In this document: in pieces, positions 14,404 to 21,146 of the stretch
Layout: each line of letters starts with the position of its first letter
Numbering within the stretch: the stretch's first letter is position 1
Source: an uncultured Oribacterium sp.
Lineage (GTDB): Bacteria > Bacillota > Clostridia > Lachnospirales > Lachnospiraceae
Reading direction: 5' to 3'
DNA: 35,037 nucleotides
Assembly (NCBI GenBank): GCA_937927445.1
Contig: CALAOB010000088.1
Coordinates: forward strand, 1 to 35,037
Program-made: the position numbers and the translations under genes
Notes under the pieces: generated by a model
What the model was told of the DNA's origin: nothing
The model's input: only the letters and a program-made list of their open reading frames with translations
The model's database searches: none

Positions 14404-15831
14404 ATGAAAACACTGATTAAAAATGTAACGATCCTGACGATAGACGACGCCCACCGTGTGCTTCGTGATGGCTGGCTCCTGATCGACGGCGAGAAGATCG
14501 CTGCGCTCGGTGAAGCGGAGCCGCAGCGTGGAGAGAACGTGGCAGCTTCCAGTGTGGAAGCCACGCAGGCTGTGGACACGTTCGCCGACAGCGCAGCCGC
14601 CACCCAGTCAATCGAAACGCTGCAGCAGGCGGAAGCAGCTGCGGACGAGGTGATCGATGGCCGGGGCGGTATCCTGCTGCCGGGCTTCGTGAACACGCAC
14701 TGCCATGTGTCGATGGTGCCGTTCCGTTCGATGGGCGACGATTGCCCGGACCGGCTGCGGCGCTTCCTGTTCCCGCTGGAGCTTGAGGCGATGACGCCGG
14801 AACTCGTCTACTGGGGTGCGCTCTACGGCATCGCCGAGATGTTCCTCTCGGGCACCACGACCTTCCTCGACATGTACTACTTCGAGAATCGTGTCGCGGA
14901 GGCCTGTGAGCAGGCCGGCATCCGCGGCTACCTCGGGGAGACACTGATAGGGCAGAAAACCTGCGACAGCCCGAAGGCAGAGTACGGCGGCTTCGCCTAT
15001 CAGAAGGATTTCTTCGCGGAGTATCACGGGGCGCGGCATCCGCGCATCCATCCGATCATCGCAGCGCACGGCACGACGACCCTGACGCCGGAGAAGCTTC
15101 GCGAGGCGCATGATCTCGCGCTGCAGTACGACACGATCTTCACCCTGCACGCCTCCGAGATGGATTACGAAATGGAGCATTTCCGCGCGATGGGCCTGAC
15201 CCCGACCGCCTTCCTCGACTCCATCGGCGCACTGGACGAGCATACGCTCGCGGCGCACTGTATCCACATGACGGAAGAGGACCTGGAGCTCATGAAGAGC
15301 CGCGGCGCCGGCATCGCGCACTGCATCTGCAGCAACACGAAGGCCGGCAAGGGCGTGGCCCCGATGGAGCGGGCGCGTCAGCTCGGCATCGGCTTCGGCC
15401 TCGGCACGGACGGCCCGTCCTCCGGCAACACGCTCTCGATGTTTGACCAGATGCGGATGCTCCCGAATGCCCAGAAGACAGCGAATCATGACCGCTCACT
15501 CTTCCCGGCCCGGACCATCGTCCGCGCAGCGACCCGTGGCGGTGCCGAGGTGCTGCACGGCACGAACTACGGCTACCTCGCGCCGGGGATGGCCGCGGAC
15601 CTCACGCTCGTATCGACCGACGCCGCCCACATGTTCCCGGTGTACAACCCGTTCTCAGCATTGGCCTACGCCGCGAACGCGGCCGATGTCGACACGGTGT
15701 TCGCAAACGGCCGGATGGTCGTCCGCCACGGAGCGCTCACGACGCTCGACCTCGCGGAGATCCGCGCGCACCTCGTGGAAGAGATGAAGCCGTTTATGGC
15801 GGCCGCGGAGAAGTACAGAGATATTATTTGA
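14404..15831 (+). CDS. Amidohydrolase-superfamily deaminase/chlorohydrolase type (COG0402)
   Basis: This 475-residue cytosolic metalloenzyme belongs to the amidohydrolase group that contains guanine, pterin, S-adenosylhomocysteine and methylthioadenosine deaminases and triazine hydrolases. The metal ligands are visible: H-C-H (H99, H101), the His of L-H-A-S-E (with the catalytic Glu), the His of A-A-H-C-I-H-M and the Asp of G-T-D-G-P-S-S. Residues about 38-78 form an Ala/Glu/Ser/Thr/Gln-rich insert in the small N-terminal beta-sandwich, where family members normally have a short loop. ATG 14404 is preceded by GAAAGG (14388-14393). It follows the AbgA-like gene in the same direction and precedes the ABC importer, so it probably deaminates or hydrolyses the imported compound or a product. 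Pterin or purine-like rings are plausible, not shown. Confidence 0.85.
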   Translation: MKTLIKNVTILTIDDAHRVLRDGWLLIDGEKIAALGEAEPQRGENVAASSVEATQAVDTFADSAAATQSIETLQQAEAAADEVIDGRGGILLPGFVNTHCHVSMVPFRSMGDDCPDRLRRFLFPLELEAMTPELVYWGALYGIAEMFLSGTTTFLDMYYFENRVAEACEQAGIRGYLGETLIGQKTCDSPKAEYGGFAYQKDFFAEYHGARHPRIHPIIAAHGTTTLTPEKLREAHDLALQYDTIFTLHASEMDYEMEHFRAMGLTPTAFLDSIGALDEHTLAAHCIHMTEEDLELMKSRGAGIAHCICSNTKAGKGVAPMERARQLGIGFGLGTDGPSSGNTLSMFDQMRMLPNAQKTANHDRSLFPARTIVRAATRGGAEVLHGTNYGYLAPGMAADLTLVSTDAAHMFPVYNPFSALAYAANAADVDTVFANGRMVVRHGALTTLDLAEIRAHLVEEMKPFMAAAEKYRDII

Positions 15832-15849
15832 TAATATACAAAAATAGGT

Positions 15850-15878
15850 TTGAATCCGCGCTCTTCCTGTGTTATAAA
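15850..15878 (+). promoter_or_regulatory. Strong promoter of the importer genes
   Basis: TTGAAT (15850-15855), a 17-bp spacer and TATAAA (15873-15878) with an extended -10 TG at 15870-15871. It lies just after the deaminase stop codon, about 200 bp before the permease start, so the importer genes can be expressed separately from the enzymes. Confidence 0.7.
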
Positions 15879-15960
15879 TATCGATGTTTTAAAGTACCCC
15901 GTTTACTATTTACAAATCTTTTACTTCAATTTTACCTGCATCGTCTGTAGCGAGGACGCG

Positions 15961-16012
15961 GCGCGGCCATGGATGTCCGCGCTTGGCGCAGCCCTCTACG
16001 ATCGAAGAGGGC
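15961..16012 (+). promoter_or_regulatory. Hairpins in the importer leader
   Basis: Two stems can be read: GCGCGG (15961-15966) with CCGCGC (15977-15982), and GCCCTCT (15991-15997) with AGAGGGC (16006-16012). They are part of a roughly 200-nt leader from the promoter at 15850. A CCCCGAAGCGAA block at about 16024-16035 recurs at 19433-19444 before the last importer gene. I do not recognise a known riboswitch class. Confidence 0.45.
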
Positions 16013-16083
16013 AGTGATGCATCCCCGAAGCGAAAGAGGAAACCCGCGGCCTTTGCGAGGAGGTCGTTGACTGGAGGGTAATC

Positions 16084-16917
16084 GTGCAACTTTTCAAGAA
16101 GAATATCTGGTTTTTCATGATCCTGCCGGGCGTGCTGTTCCTGGCGGTGTTCATGCTCATCCCGCTGTGCTCACTGCTGCTCACTACAGTATTTCCAGAC
16201 CAGGGGGATTTCTCTATGTCCGCCTACGCGACGGTACTGCAGAGCACCTACTTCAAGCAGGTGTTCCTCCGCAGTCTGAAGCTGAGCATCCTCAGCACCA
16301 TTCTGTGTGCGCTGCTCGGCTATCCGGCGGCCTACTACATCGCGAAATTCGCGAAGAACAAGGGCATGCTGATGGCCTTCGCCGTCTTCCCGATGTTCAC
16401 GAGCCCGGTCATCCGCTCCTTCAGCTGGATGGTCATCCTCGGAAAGAAGGGTATCGTCAACAAGTTCCTGGTGGCGATCGGACTCTTCGCGAAGCCGCAG
16501 AGCCTCCTCTATAACGAATTTTCCATCACCATCGGTTTCATACAGCTCTTCCTCCCGCTCATGATCCTGTCGCTCATCGGCGTCATCGAGAGCATCCCGG
16601 AGGACCTGACGCTCGCCGCCGAAAGCCTCGGCTCCACAAAGCTCGGCAGCTTCCTGCGCGTCACCCTGCCGCTGAGCGTATCCGGTCTCGTCACCGGCTC
16701 CGTGCTCGTATTCACCGGCTGCATCACCGCGTATACCACGCCGCAGCTCCTCGGTGGCACCGACACCCGCGTGCTCTCGACCATGATCTATCAGTATGCG
16801 ATGAGTCTCGGTGACTGGGTCAATGCTTCCGTCGTTGCGGTCGTCATGATCGTCGTCACGATGATCGTCTCCACGATCGTGAATGGTGTGAGCCGCAAGG
16901 TTAACCCGCTCGCCTGA
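16084..16917 (+). CDS. ABC importer permease, PotB-like
   Basis: This 277-residue integral membrane protein is a permease subunit of a spermidine/putrescine-type ABC importer. It has about six hydrophobic segments (near 9-32, 65-90, 100-122, 145-165, 195-222 and 248-270). The EAA loop that contacts the ATPase reads L-A-A-E-S-L-G-S-T-K-L-G-S-F at about 178-191. The GTG start at 16084 is preceded by GGAGGG at the right distance. It begins the importer gene set: permease, ATPase, binding protein, second permease. Polyamine-family importers also carry other cations, amino-acid derivatives, iron or phosphonates, so the substrate must be judged from the enzymes upstream. Confidence 0.88.
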   Translation: MQLFKKNIWFFMILPGVLFLAVFMLIPLCSLLLTTVFPDQGDFSMSAYATVLQSTYFKQVFLRSLKLSILSTILCALLGYPAAYYIAKFAKNKGMLMAFAVFPMFTSPVIRSFSWMVILGKKGIVNKFLVAIGLFAKPQSLLYNEFSITIGFIQLFLPLMILSLIGVIESIPEDLTLAAESLGSTKLGSFLRVTLPLSVSGLVTGSVLVFTGCITAYTTPQLLGGTDTRVLSTMIYQYAMSLGDWVNASVVAVVMIVVTMIVSTIVNGVSRKVNPLA

Positions 16918-16949
16918 TAAAAAGTAAATTTCGGCGCCGGCGAAGCCCG

Positions 16950-17010
16950 GGCGACCGAGCCATCTGATGAAGGTCGCCTGCATTGGCCTAAGGAAAAACC
17001 GATGCAGCCA
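16950..17010 (+). promoter_or_regulatory. Intercistronic hairpins between permease and ATPase genes
   Basis: GGCGACC (16950-16956) pairs exactly with GGTCGCC (16972-16978), and CTGCAT pairs with ATGCAG a little downstream. Neither has a T-run. They sit in the 118-bp gap before the ATPase ribosome binding site AAGGAGG and are likely mRNA structure elements. Confidence 0.45.
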
Positions 17011-17035
17011 CTCTTTTCCTGAAGGAGGAAATATC

Positions 17036-18073
17036 GTGTCATTACTTGAGTTAAAAAATATCACCGCAGGATATGGAAAGAACATCATTCTGAAGGACCT
17101 GAACCTGAACGTCGAGAAGGGCGAGCTGGTCAGCCTCCTCGGCTCCAGCGGCTGTGGAAAAACTACGACGCTCCGCCTGATCGGCGGCTTCTCCGAGCCG
17201 ATGCAGGGAGACATCCTCTTCGACGGCAAGGACTACACCCATGTGCCGCTGCACAAGCGGAACTTCGGCTTCGTGTTCCAGAGCTACGCGCTGTTCCCGC
17301 ACATGAACATCTTCGAGAACGTTGCGTTCGGTCTGCGTCGCCGCAATCTGCCGGAGGCGGAGATCCAGGAGCGCGTGATGAAGATGCTCCATACGGTCGA
17401 CCTCGACGGTTTCGAGAAGCGCCTTCCGAAGGAGATGTCCGGCGGACAGCGTCAGCGTGTGGCGCTCGCCCGTGCGATGGTCATCGAGCCGGATCTCATG
17501 CTCTTCGATGAGCCGCTCAGTAACCTCGATGCGAAGCTCCGCGTGCAGATGCGTGTCGAGATCCGGAAGCTGCAGCAGGAGCTCGGCTTCACCGCAATCT
17601 ACGTCACCCATGATCAGGAGGAGTGCTTCGCAATCAGTGATAAGGTTGCAATCATGAACCACGGCGTCATCGAGCAGCTGGATCGCCCGGAGGAAATCTA
17701 CGCGCACCCGAAGACTGAGTTCATCGCGCACTTCGTCGGCTTCGAGAACTTCATCGATCTCAAGCACAGTGAGGGCACGCGCTGGACGGCGGCCGACGGC
17801 AGCGCCCTCGAGATCGCGCATCCGGCGGACGGCCGTGACACGACCCGCGCCTGCATCCGCCCGGATGACATCCTCGTCGCATCGGCGGGAGAGGACGTGG
17901 CCAATGCGGTCGCCGGTAAGGTCGGCGTGCGTACCTACCTCGGCAAGCGCATGCAGTACAACGTGGAGACCGCCATCGGCGAGCTCATCGTCAACACCTC
18001 AAACGACCGTCTCTTTGACGTGGGAGAGAACATCACGCTGTCCCTCGACGCGCATAAGATCGTTATGGTATAA
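17036..18073 (+). CDS. ABC importer ATPase, PotA-like
   Basis: This 345-residue cytoplasmic ATPase energises the PotABCD-type importer. Motifs are Walker A GSSGCGKTT (36-44), Q-loop V-F-Q-S-Y-A-L-F-P-H, signature M-S-G-G-Q-R-Q-R-V, Walker B L-M-L-F-D-E-P and the H-loop Y-V-T-H-D-Q-E. The C-terminal third is a TOBE-type regulatory domain with the I-R-P-D-D-I motif. I place the start at GTG 17036 because AAGGAGGAAATATC directly precedes it; an upstream ATG at 16967 in the same frame lies within the intercistronic hairpins and has no suitable site. The gene is followed closely by the binding-protein gene. Confidence 0.92.
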   Translation: MSLLELKNITAGYGKNIILKDLNLNVEKGELVSLLGSSGCGKTTTLRLIGGFSEPMQGDILFDGKDYTHVPLHKRNFGFVFQSYALFPHMNIFENVAFGLRRRNLPEAEIQERVMKMLHTVDLDGFEKRLPKEMSGGQRQRVALARAMVIEPDLMLFDEPLSNLDAKLRVQMRVEIRKLQQELGFTAIYVTHDQEECFAISDKVAIMNHGVIEQLDRPEEIYAHPKTEFIAHFVGFENFIDLKHSEGTRWTAADGSALEIAHPADGRDTTRACIRPDDILVASAGEDVANAVAGKVGVRTYLGKRMQYNVETAIGELIVNTSNDRLFDVGENITLSLDAHKIVMV

Positions 18074-18133
18074 ATTCGTCGTTCGGCGCTACGTATAAAG
18101 CGCTTGATATATTATCACCTAGTGGAGGAAATT

Positions 18134-19282
18134 ATGAGAAAGACATTATCCCTTGTGCTTGCAGCTGCTATGCTGAGCACCACCATCGCTGCGTGCGGTT
18201 CATCGAATGAGACCGCTGCCACCACCGCTGCTGCCGCTGCTGAGACGACAGCCGCTGCTGCCGAGACCACTGCTGCTGCAGAAGAGTCCGCAGACGCATC
18301 TGCTGCCCAGGACTTCGCCGGTCAGACCCTGACCATCTCGACCTTCTCGTTCAACGCAGAGCTTCTTCAGAAGAACGTCTATGATCCGTTCATGGAGCAG
18401 ACCGGCGCGAAGATCGTCGTAGAGACCGGTAAGAATGCAGAGCGTGTCACGAAGATCGAGGAGTCTCCGGAGAACTACGATGTGGTTGTCATCGGCGATT
18501 CTTTCGCAGCACAGCTTGCAAATGACGGTATCCTCGAGAGCATCGATCGTTCGAAGATCACGAACCTCGATTCCATCTATGATGTTGCGAAGGCACCGAT
18601 GGGCGAGGAGTACGGCCCGGCGTACACCTTCAACCGTCTCGGTATCGTTTATGATCCGGCGATGATCGATGTAGAGATCAAGAGCTTCGCAGACCTCTGG
18701 AACCCGGAGCTGAAGGACTGCATCGCCGTTCCGGATCTCACCACTTCTTCCGGTATGCTGTTCTACTATGCAACCGCTGCTGCGTTCGGTCTGACCCCGG
18801 GTCAGGACGATGACGCCATCTTCGCAAAGCTCGAGGAGCTGAAGCCGAACGTCGTAAAGACCTGGACTTCTGCGAACGACACCATCACCATGCTGAACCA
18901 GGGTGAGGCTTCCGTTGCGGCATTCCTCGACTACAGCTACACCTCTGCGAAGCAGGCAAACCCGGACTATGTATGGGTAAACCCGAGCGAGGGTAACTTC
19001 GCCGGCTTCAACATGCTGAACATCACGAAGGGCTGCAAGAACAAGGAACTCGCAGAGGCATTCATCGACTTCTACCTTTCCAAGGACGTACAGCAGGCCG
19101 AGGCACTCGACGGTGTCGACTCTCCGGTAAATACCGAGGTCGAGCTCACCGAGGAGCAGGCTGCAAACTTCACCTATGGTCAGGAGATGGTCGACGGCCT
19201 GATCCTTCCGGACTGGTCCCTCATCATGGAGAAGAAGGCCGACTGGATCAACCGCTGGAACGAGCTGTTCTCAGTACAGTAA
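18134..19282 (+). CDS. ABC importer substrate-binding lipoprotein, PotD-like
   Basis: This 382-residue lipoprotein is the extracellular solute-binding component of the importer. The signal peptide M-R-K-T-L-S-L-V-L-A-A-A ends in the lipobox T-I-A-A-C with Cys21 as the lipidated residue. An Ala/Thr/Glu-rich tether of about 40 residues follows, then the binding domain begins at about residue 58 (Q-T-L-T-I-S-T-F). The ATG at 18134 has TGGAGGA eight bases upstream; an ATG 30 bases earlier would bury the signal peptide. Codon choice uses more T-ending codons than its neighbours, which may reflect high expression. A polyamine-binding protein normally has acidic residues and aromatic side chains in the cleft; I cannot decide ligand identity from reading alone. 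Confidence 0.9.
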   Translation: MRKTLSLVLAAAMLSTTIAACGSSNETAATTAAAAAETTAAAAETTAAAEESADASAAQDFAGQTLTISTFSFNAELLQKNVYDPFMEQTGAKIVVETGKNAERVTKIEESPENYDVVVIGDSFAAQLANDGILESIDRSKITNLDSIYDVAKAPMGEEYGPAYTFNRLGIVYDPAMIDVEIKSFADLWNPELKDCIAVPDLTTSSGMLFYYATAAAFGLTPGQDDDAIFAKLEELKPNVVKTWTSANDTITMLNQGEASVAAFLDYSYTSAKQANPDYVWVNPSEGNFAGFNMLNITKGCKNKELAEAFIDFYLSKDVQQAEALDGVDSPVNTEVELTEEQAANFTYGQEMVDGLILPDWSLIMEKKADWINRWNELFSVQ

Positions 19283-19380
19283 TCGTTTAGCTGTTCGGAG
19301 TTCGGAAGATTTCGTGAAAAGTATGCGAAAGTATGTTTATACGAAACGAGATCGGACTCGTTAAATAATTGCCTGCGCCA

Positions 19381-19484
19381 GCCCAGATGGGCAGGAGATA
19401 CATCTCACTGCTTCGGAGGCACGGTGAGCGTGCCCCGAAGCGAAGACCGAGTAACTTTATGGTATACGAGCAGCGAAGCTGCTC
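19381..19484 (+). promoter_or_regulatory. Stem-loops between binding protein and second permease
   Basis: Three hairpins lie in this 217-bp gap. They are GCCCA-GA-TGGGC (19381-19392), a 13-bp stem GCTTCGG/CCGAAGC plus GGCACG/CGTGCC (19410-19441), and GAGCAGC-GAA-GCTGCTC (19468-19484) just before the GGAGAG ribosome binding site. None has a T-run. Such elements after a binding-protein gene often stabilise its mRNA and lower expression of the following permease. Confidence 0.55.
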
Positions 19485-19499
19485 TGTGGAGAGAAAGAA

Positions 19500-20279
19500 A
19501 TGAAAAAGAACAAAGCCCTGCTGCTGATCACCATCCTGGTATACGTCTTTCTGATCGGACCGCTCCTGATTATCATGGCGGCCTCCTTCAGTGACACCAA
19601 TTATCTGACGTTCCCGGGCCATGGATTCACACTGAAGTGGTATGCACAGGTGCTGACGATGAAATCCTTCATCTCCGCAGCACAGACCTCGGTGATCGTC
19701 GCGATCGTGTCGACCCTGCTCGCCCTGGTGCTCGGACTGCCGGCGGCCTATGCGCTGAACCGCTATCACTTCCGCGGCAAGGACGCCATCAAGACCGTCT
19801 TCCTGTCACCGGTGCTGGTGCCGGTCGTCGTACTCGGTTTCGTCATGCTCCGTTATGTTGTCAATGTGCTGAAGCTTCCAGTGATGCCGAGCCTTCTGAT
19901 CGGCCACACCCTGCTCGGTATCCCATACGTCATGCGTGTGGTGACCGCGAGCCTCGCGAACTTCGACTTCGCGATCGAGGAAGCCGCCGGCAGCCTGGGT
20001 GCGACGAAGGTATATTCCTTCTTCCACATCATCCTGCCGAACATCAAATCCGCCATCGCATCGGCCTCGATCATGGCGATGATCAACTCCTTTAACAACG
20101 TATCGCTGTCGGCCTTCCTGACCGGCCCGGGCGTCAATGTGCTCCCGATCGAGATGATGAGCTACGTAGAGTATCACTTCGACCCGACCATCGCCGCCCT
20201 CGCGACCCTTATGATGGTCATCACCCTCGGCATCATGCTCCTGATCGAAAAGACCCTCGGACTGAAGTCGGTGGTGTAA
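19500..20279 (+). CDS. ABC importer permease, PotC-like
   Basis: This 259-residue membrane protein is the second permease of the importer. It has a first hydrophobic segment at about 7-30 followed by the family motif A-S-F-S-D, five further segments, and the EAA loop I-E-E-A-A-G-S-L-G-A-T-K-V-Y at about 158-171. ATG 19500 follows GGAGAG (19488-19493). It is the last gene of the importer group, separated from the binding protein by a hairpin-rich gap and followed by hairpins and a terminator at 20423. The order permease, ATPase, binding protein, permease differs from the potABCD order of E. coli but the component set is complete. Confidence 0.9.
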   Translation: MKKNKALLLITILVYVFLIGPLLIIMAASFSDTNYLTFPGHGFTLKWYAQVLTMKSFISAAQTSVIVAIVSTLLALVLGLPAAYALNRYHFRGKDAIKTVFLSPVLVPVVVLGFVMLRYVVNVLKLPVMPSLLIGHTLLGIPYVMRVVTASLANFDFAIEEAAGSLGATKVYSFFHIILPNIKSAIASASIMAMINSFNNVSLSAFLTGPGVNVLPIEMMSYVEYHFDPTIAALATLMMVITLGIMLLIEKTLGLKSVV

Positions 20280-20306
20280 GCATCGAAAACTGAAAAAGAA
20301 TGATAG

Positions 20307-20366
20307 ATGGGTGATGATCACATGATCATCACCCATTTGCTTTCGGCGGGATAGTAGACCAGGCGG
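20307..20366 (-). pseudogene. Copy of the 3' end of the DinB-partner gene with its hairpin
   Basis: These 60 bases match 26071-26130 with one difference. On the minus strand they encode R-L-V-Y-Y-P-A-E-S-K-W-V-M-I-M-stop, the exact C-terminus of the small gene at 26082-26396, including the palindrome around its stop codon. No other part of that gene is present here. Confidence 0.85.
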
Positions 20367-20392
20367 TGAGTTTTTTATTCACCGCCTGGTCT
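20356..20392. repeat. Perfect 14-bp hairpin
   Basis: AGACCAGGCGGTGA (20356-20369) pairs with TCACCGCCTGGTCT (20379-20392) around a T-rich loop. Its left arm overlaps the displaced gene tail, so the inverted copy was probably formed after that tail arrived. It may contribute to termination after the importer genes. Confidence 0.7.
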
Positions 20393-20422
20393 GTTATATA
20401 AAAAGTATATGCTATGAAATTC

Positions 20423-20458
20423 AAAATCCCGGACAGGAAACGCAGTCCGGGATTTTTT
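20423..20458 (+). terminator. Intrinsic terminator of the importer operon
   Basis: ATCCCGGAC pairs with GTCCGGGAT around a 10-nt loop, flanked by A4 and followed by six T (20453-20458). It is about 145 bp after the stop of the last importer gene. Confidence 0.88.
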
Positions 20459-20479
20459 AATGGATGTAAAGTCTCCACT

Positions 20480-20959
20480 GGCATTGTTGGTGTTGGCAGA
20501 TCGGAGACTTTCAGGAAAGTGGCATTGTCGGTGTTGACAAACCTGGCGCAGTTAGAAAATCTGCATTACTATCTTTGAACTTTGCGCACATGAAAGGCCA
20601 TCAAAATCAATGGTTTTTACGCAGAAGTCCTGGTTTCAGAAAATCTGCATTGCCGGTTCGTAATGTAGATTCTCTGATTCATGTCATATTGCGAAAAAAG
20701 CATGGAAACTGGCAATGTAGTTTTCCTGGAATCTTCATTTTGTGAAAAAACAGCAATGCTGAATTTTTAGATCACTCGGTATTGTAAAAAACCTGCAATG
20801 CTGATTTTTGAAAATCATGGCATCTGTCAACGCTTGCAATGCGGATTTTTGGAAATCTGCCCGTCTGTCAACACTGGTAATGCTGAATTCTGAAAGTCCG
20901 GCTGCTTATCAACAGCGCTACTGCTGAATTCCGAAAACCAGTTTATCTGACAATCGTAG
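20480..20959. repeat. Degenerate array with 41-bp period in two opposed arms
   Basis: The right arm has units beginning with (C/T)AATG at 20661, 20713, 20754, 20796, 20837 and 20878, and TACTG at 20919; spacing is 52, 41, 42, 41, 41 and 41. Later units share AATGC-GAATTTT-GAAA and TGTCAACA-type blocks. The left arm has the reverse-complement motif, (G/T)GCATT, at 20480, 20521, 20562 and 20646 (41, 41, 84), with TGTTGACA. At the junction AGAAAATCTGCATT faces AATGTAGATTCTCT. No coding region is supported in this 530-bp gap. Confidence 0.65.
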
Positions 20960-21050
20960 GAATGATGGCGGCGATTTTTCGTTTGACTGCATGGGGCTGG
21001 GCCGATATGTGAGCAGTTACAAGATGGACACTGGGGTGGGCAGGCAAACG

Positions 21051-21079
21051 AAAAGAGACGCCCGTTATGGACGTCCCTT
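21051..21079 (-). terminator. Intrinsic terminator of the MFS/isomerase/symporter operon
   Basis: On the minus strand AAGGGACGTCC pairs with GGGCGTCTCTT around ATAAC, an 11-bp stem with two G-T pairs, followed by T4. It is 68 bp beyond the symporter stop codon. Confidence 0.72.
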
Positions 21080-21146
21080 GAAAATCAGCAAGGATAAAGA
21101 AATACCCTCGGAAGATCTGATACTCATCATGACTGCAATCGGATAT

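Noticed and set aside
15885..16080. Glycine or guanidine riboswitch in the importer leader
   Set aside because: The short CCGAAG-like similarity is not accompanied by the rest of either aptamer consensus.
16967..17035. Upstream ATG as start of the importer ATPase
   Set aside because: The segment contains intercistronic hairpins and no ribosome binding site, whereas GTG 17036 has an ideal AAGGAGG and starts the family N-terminus.
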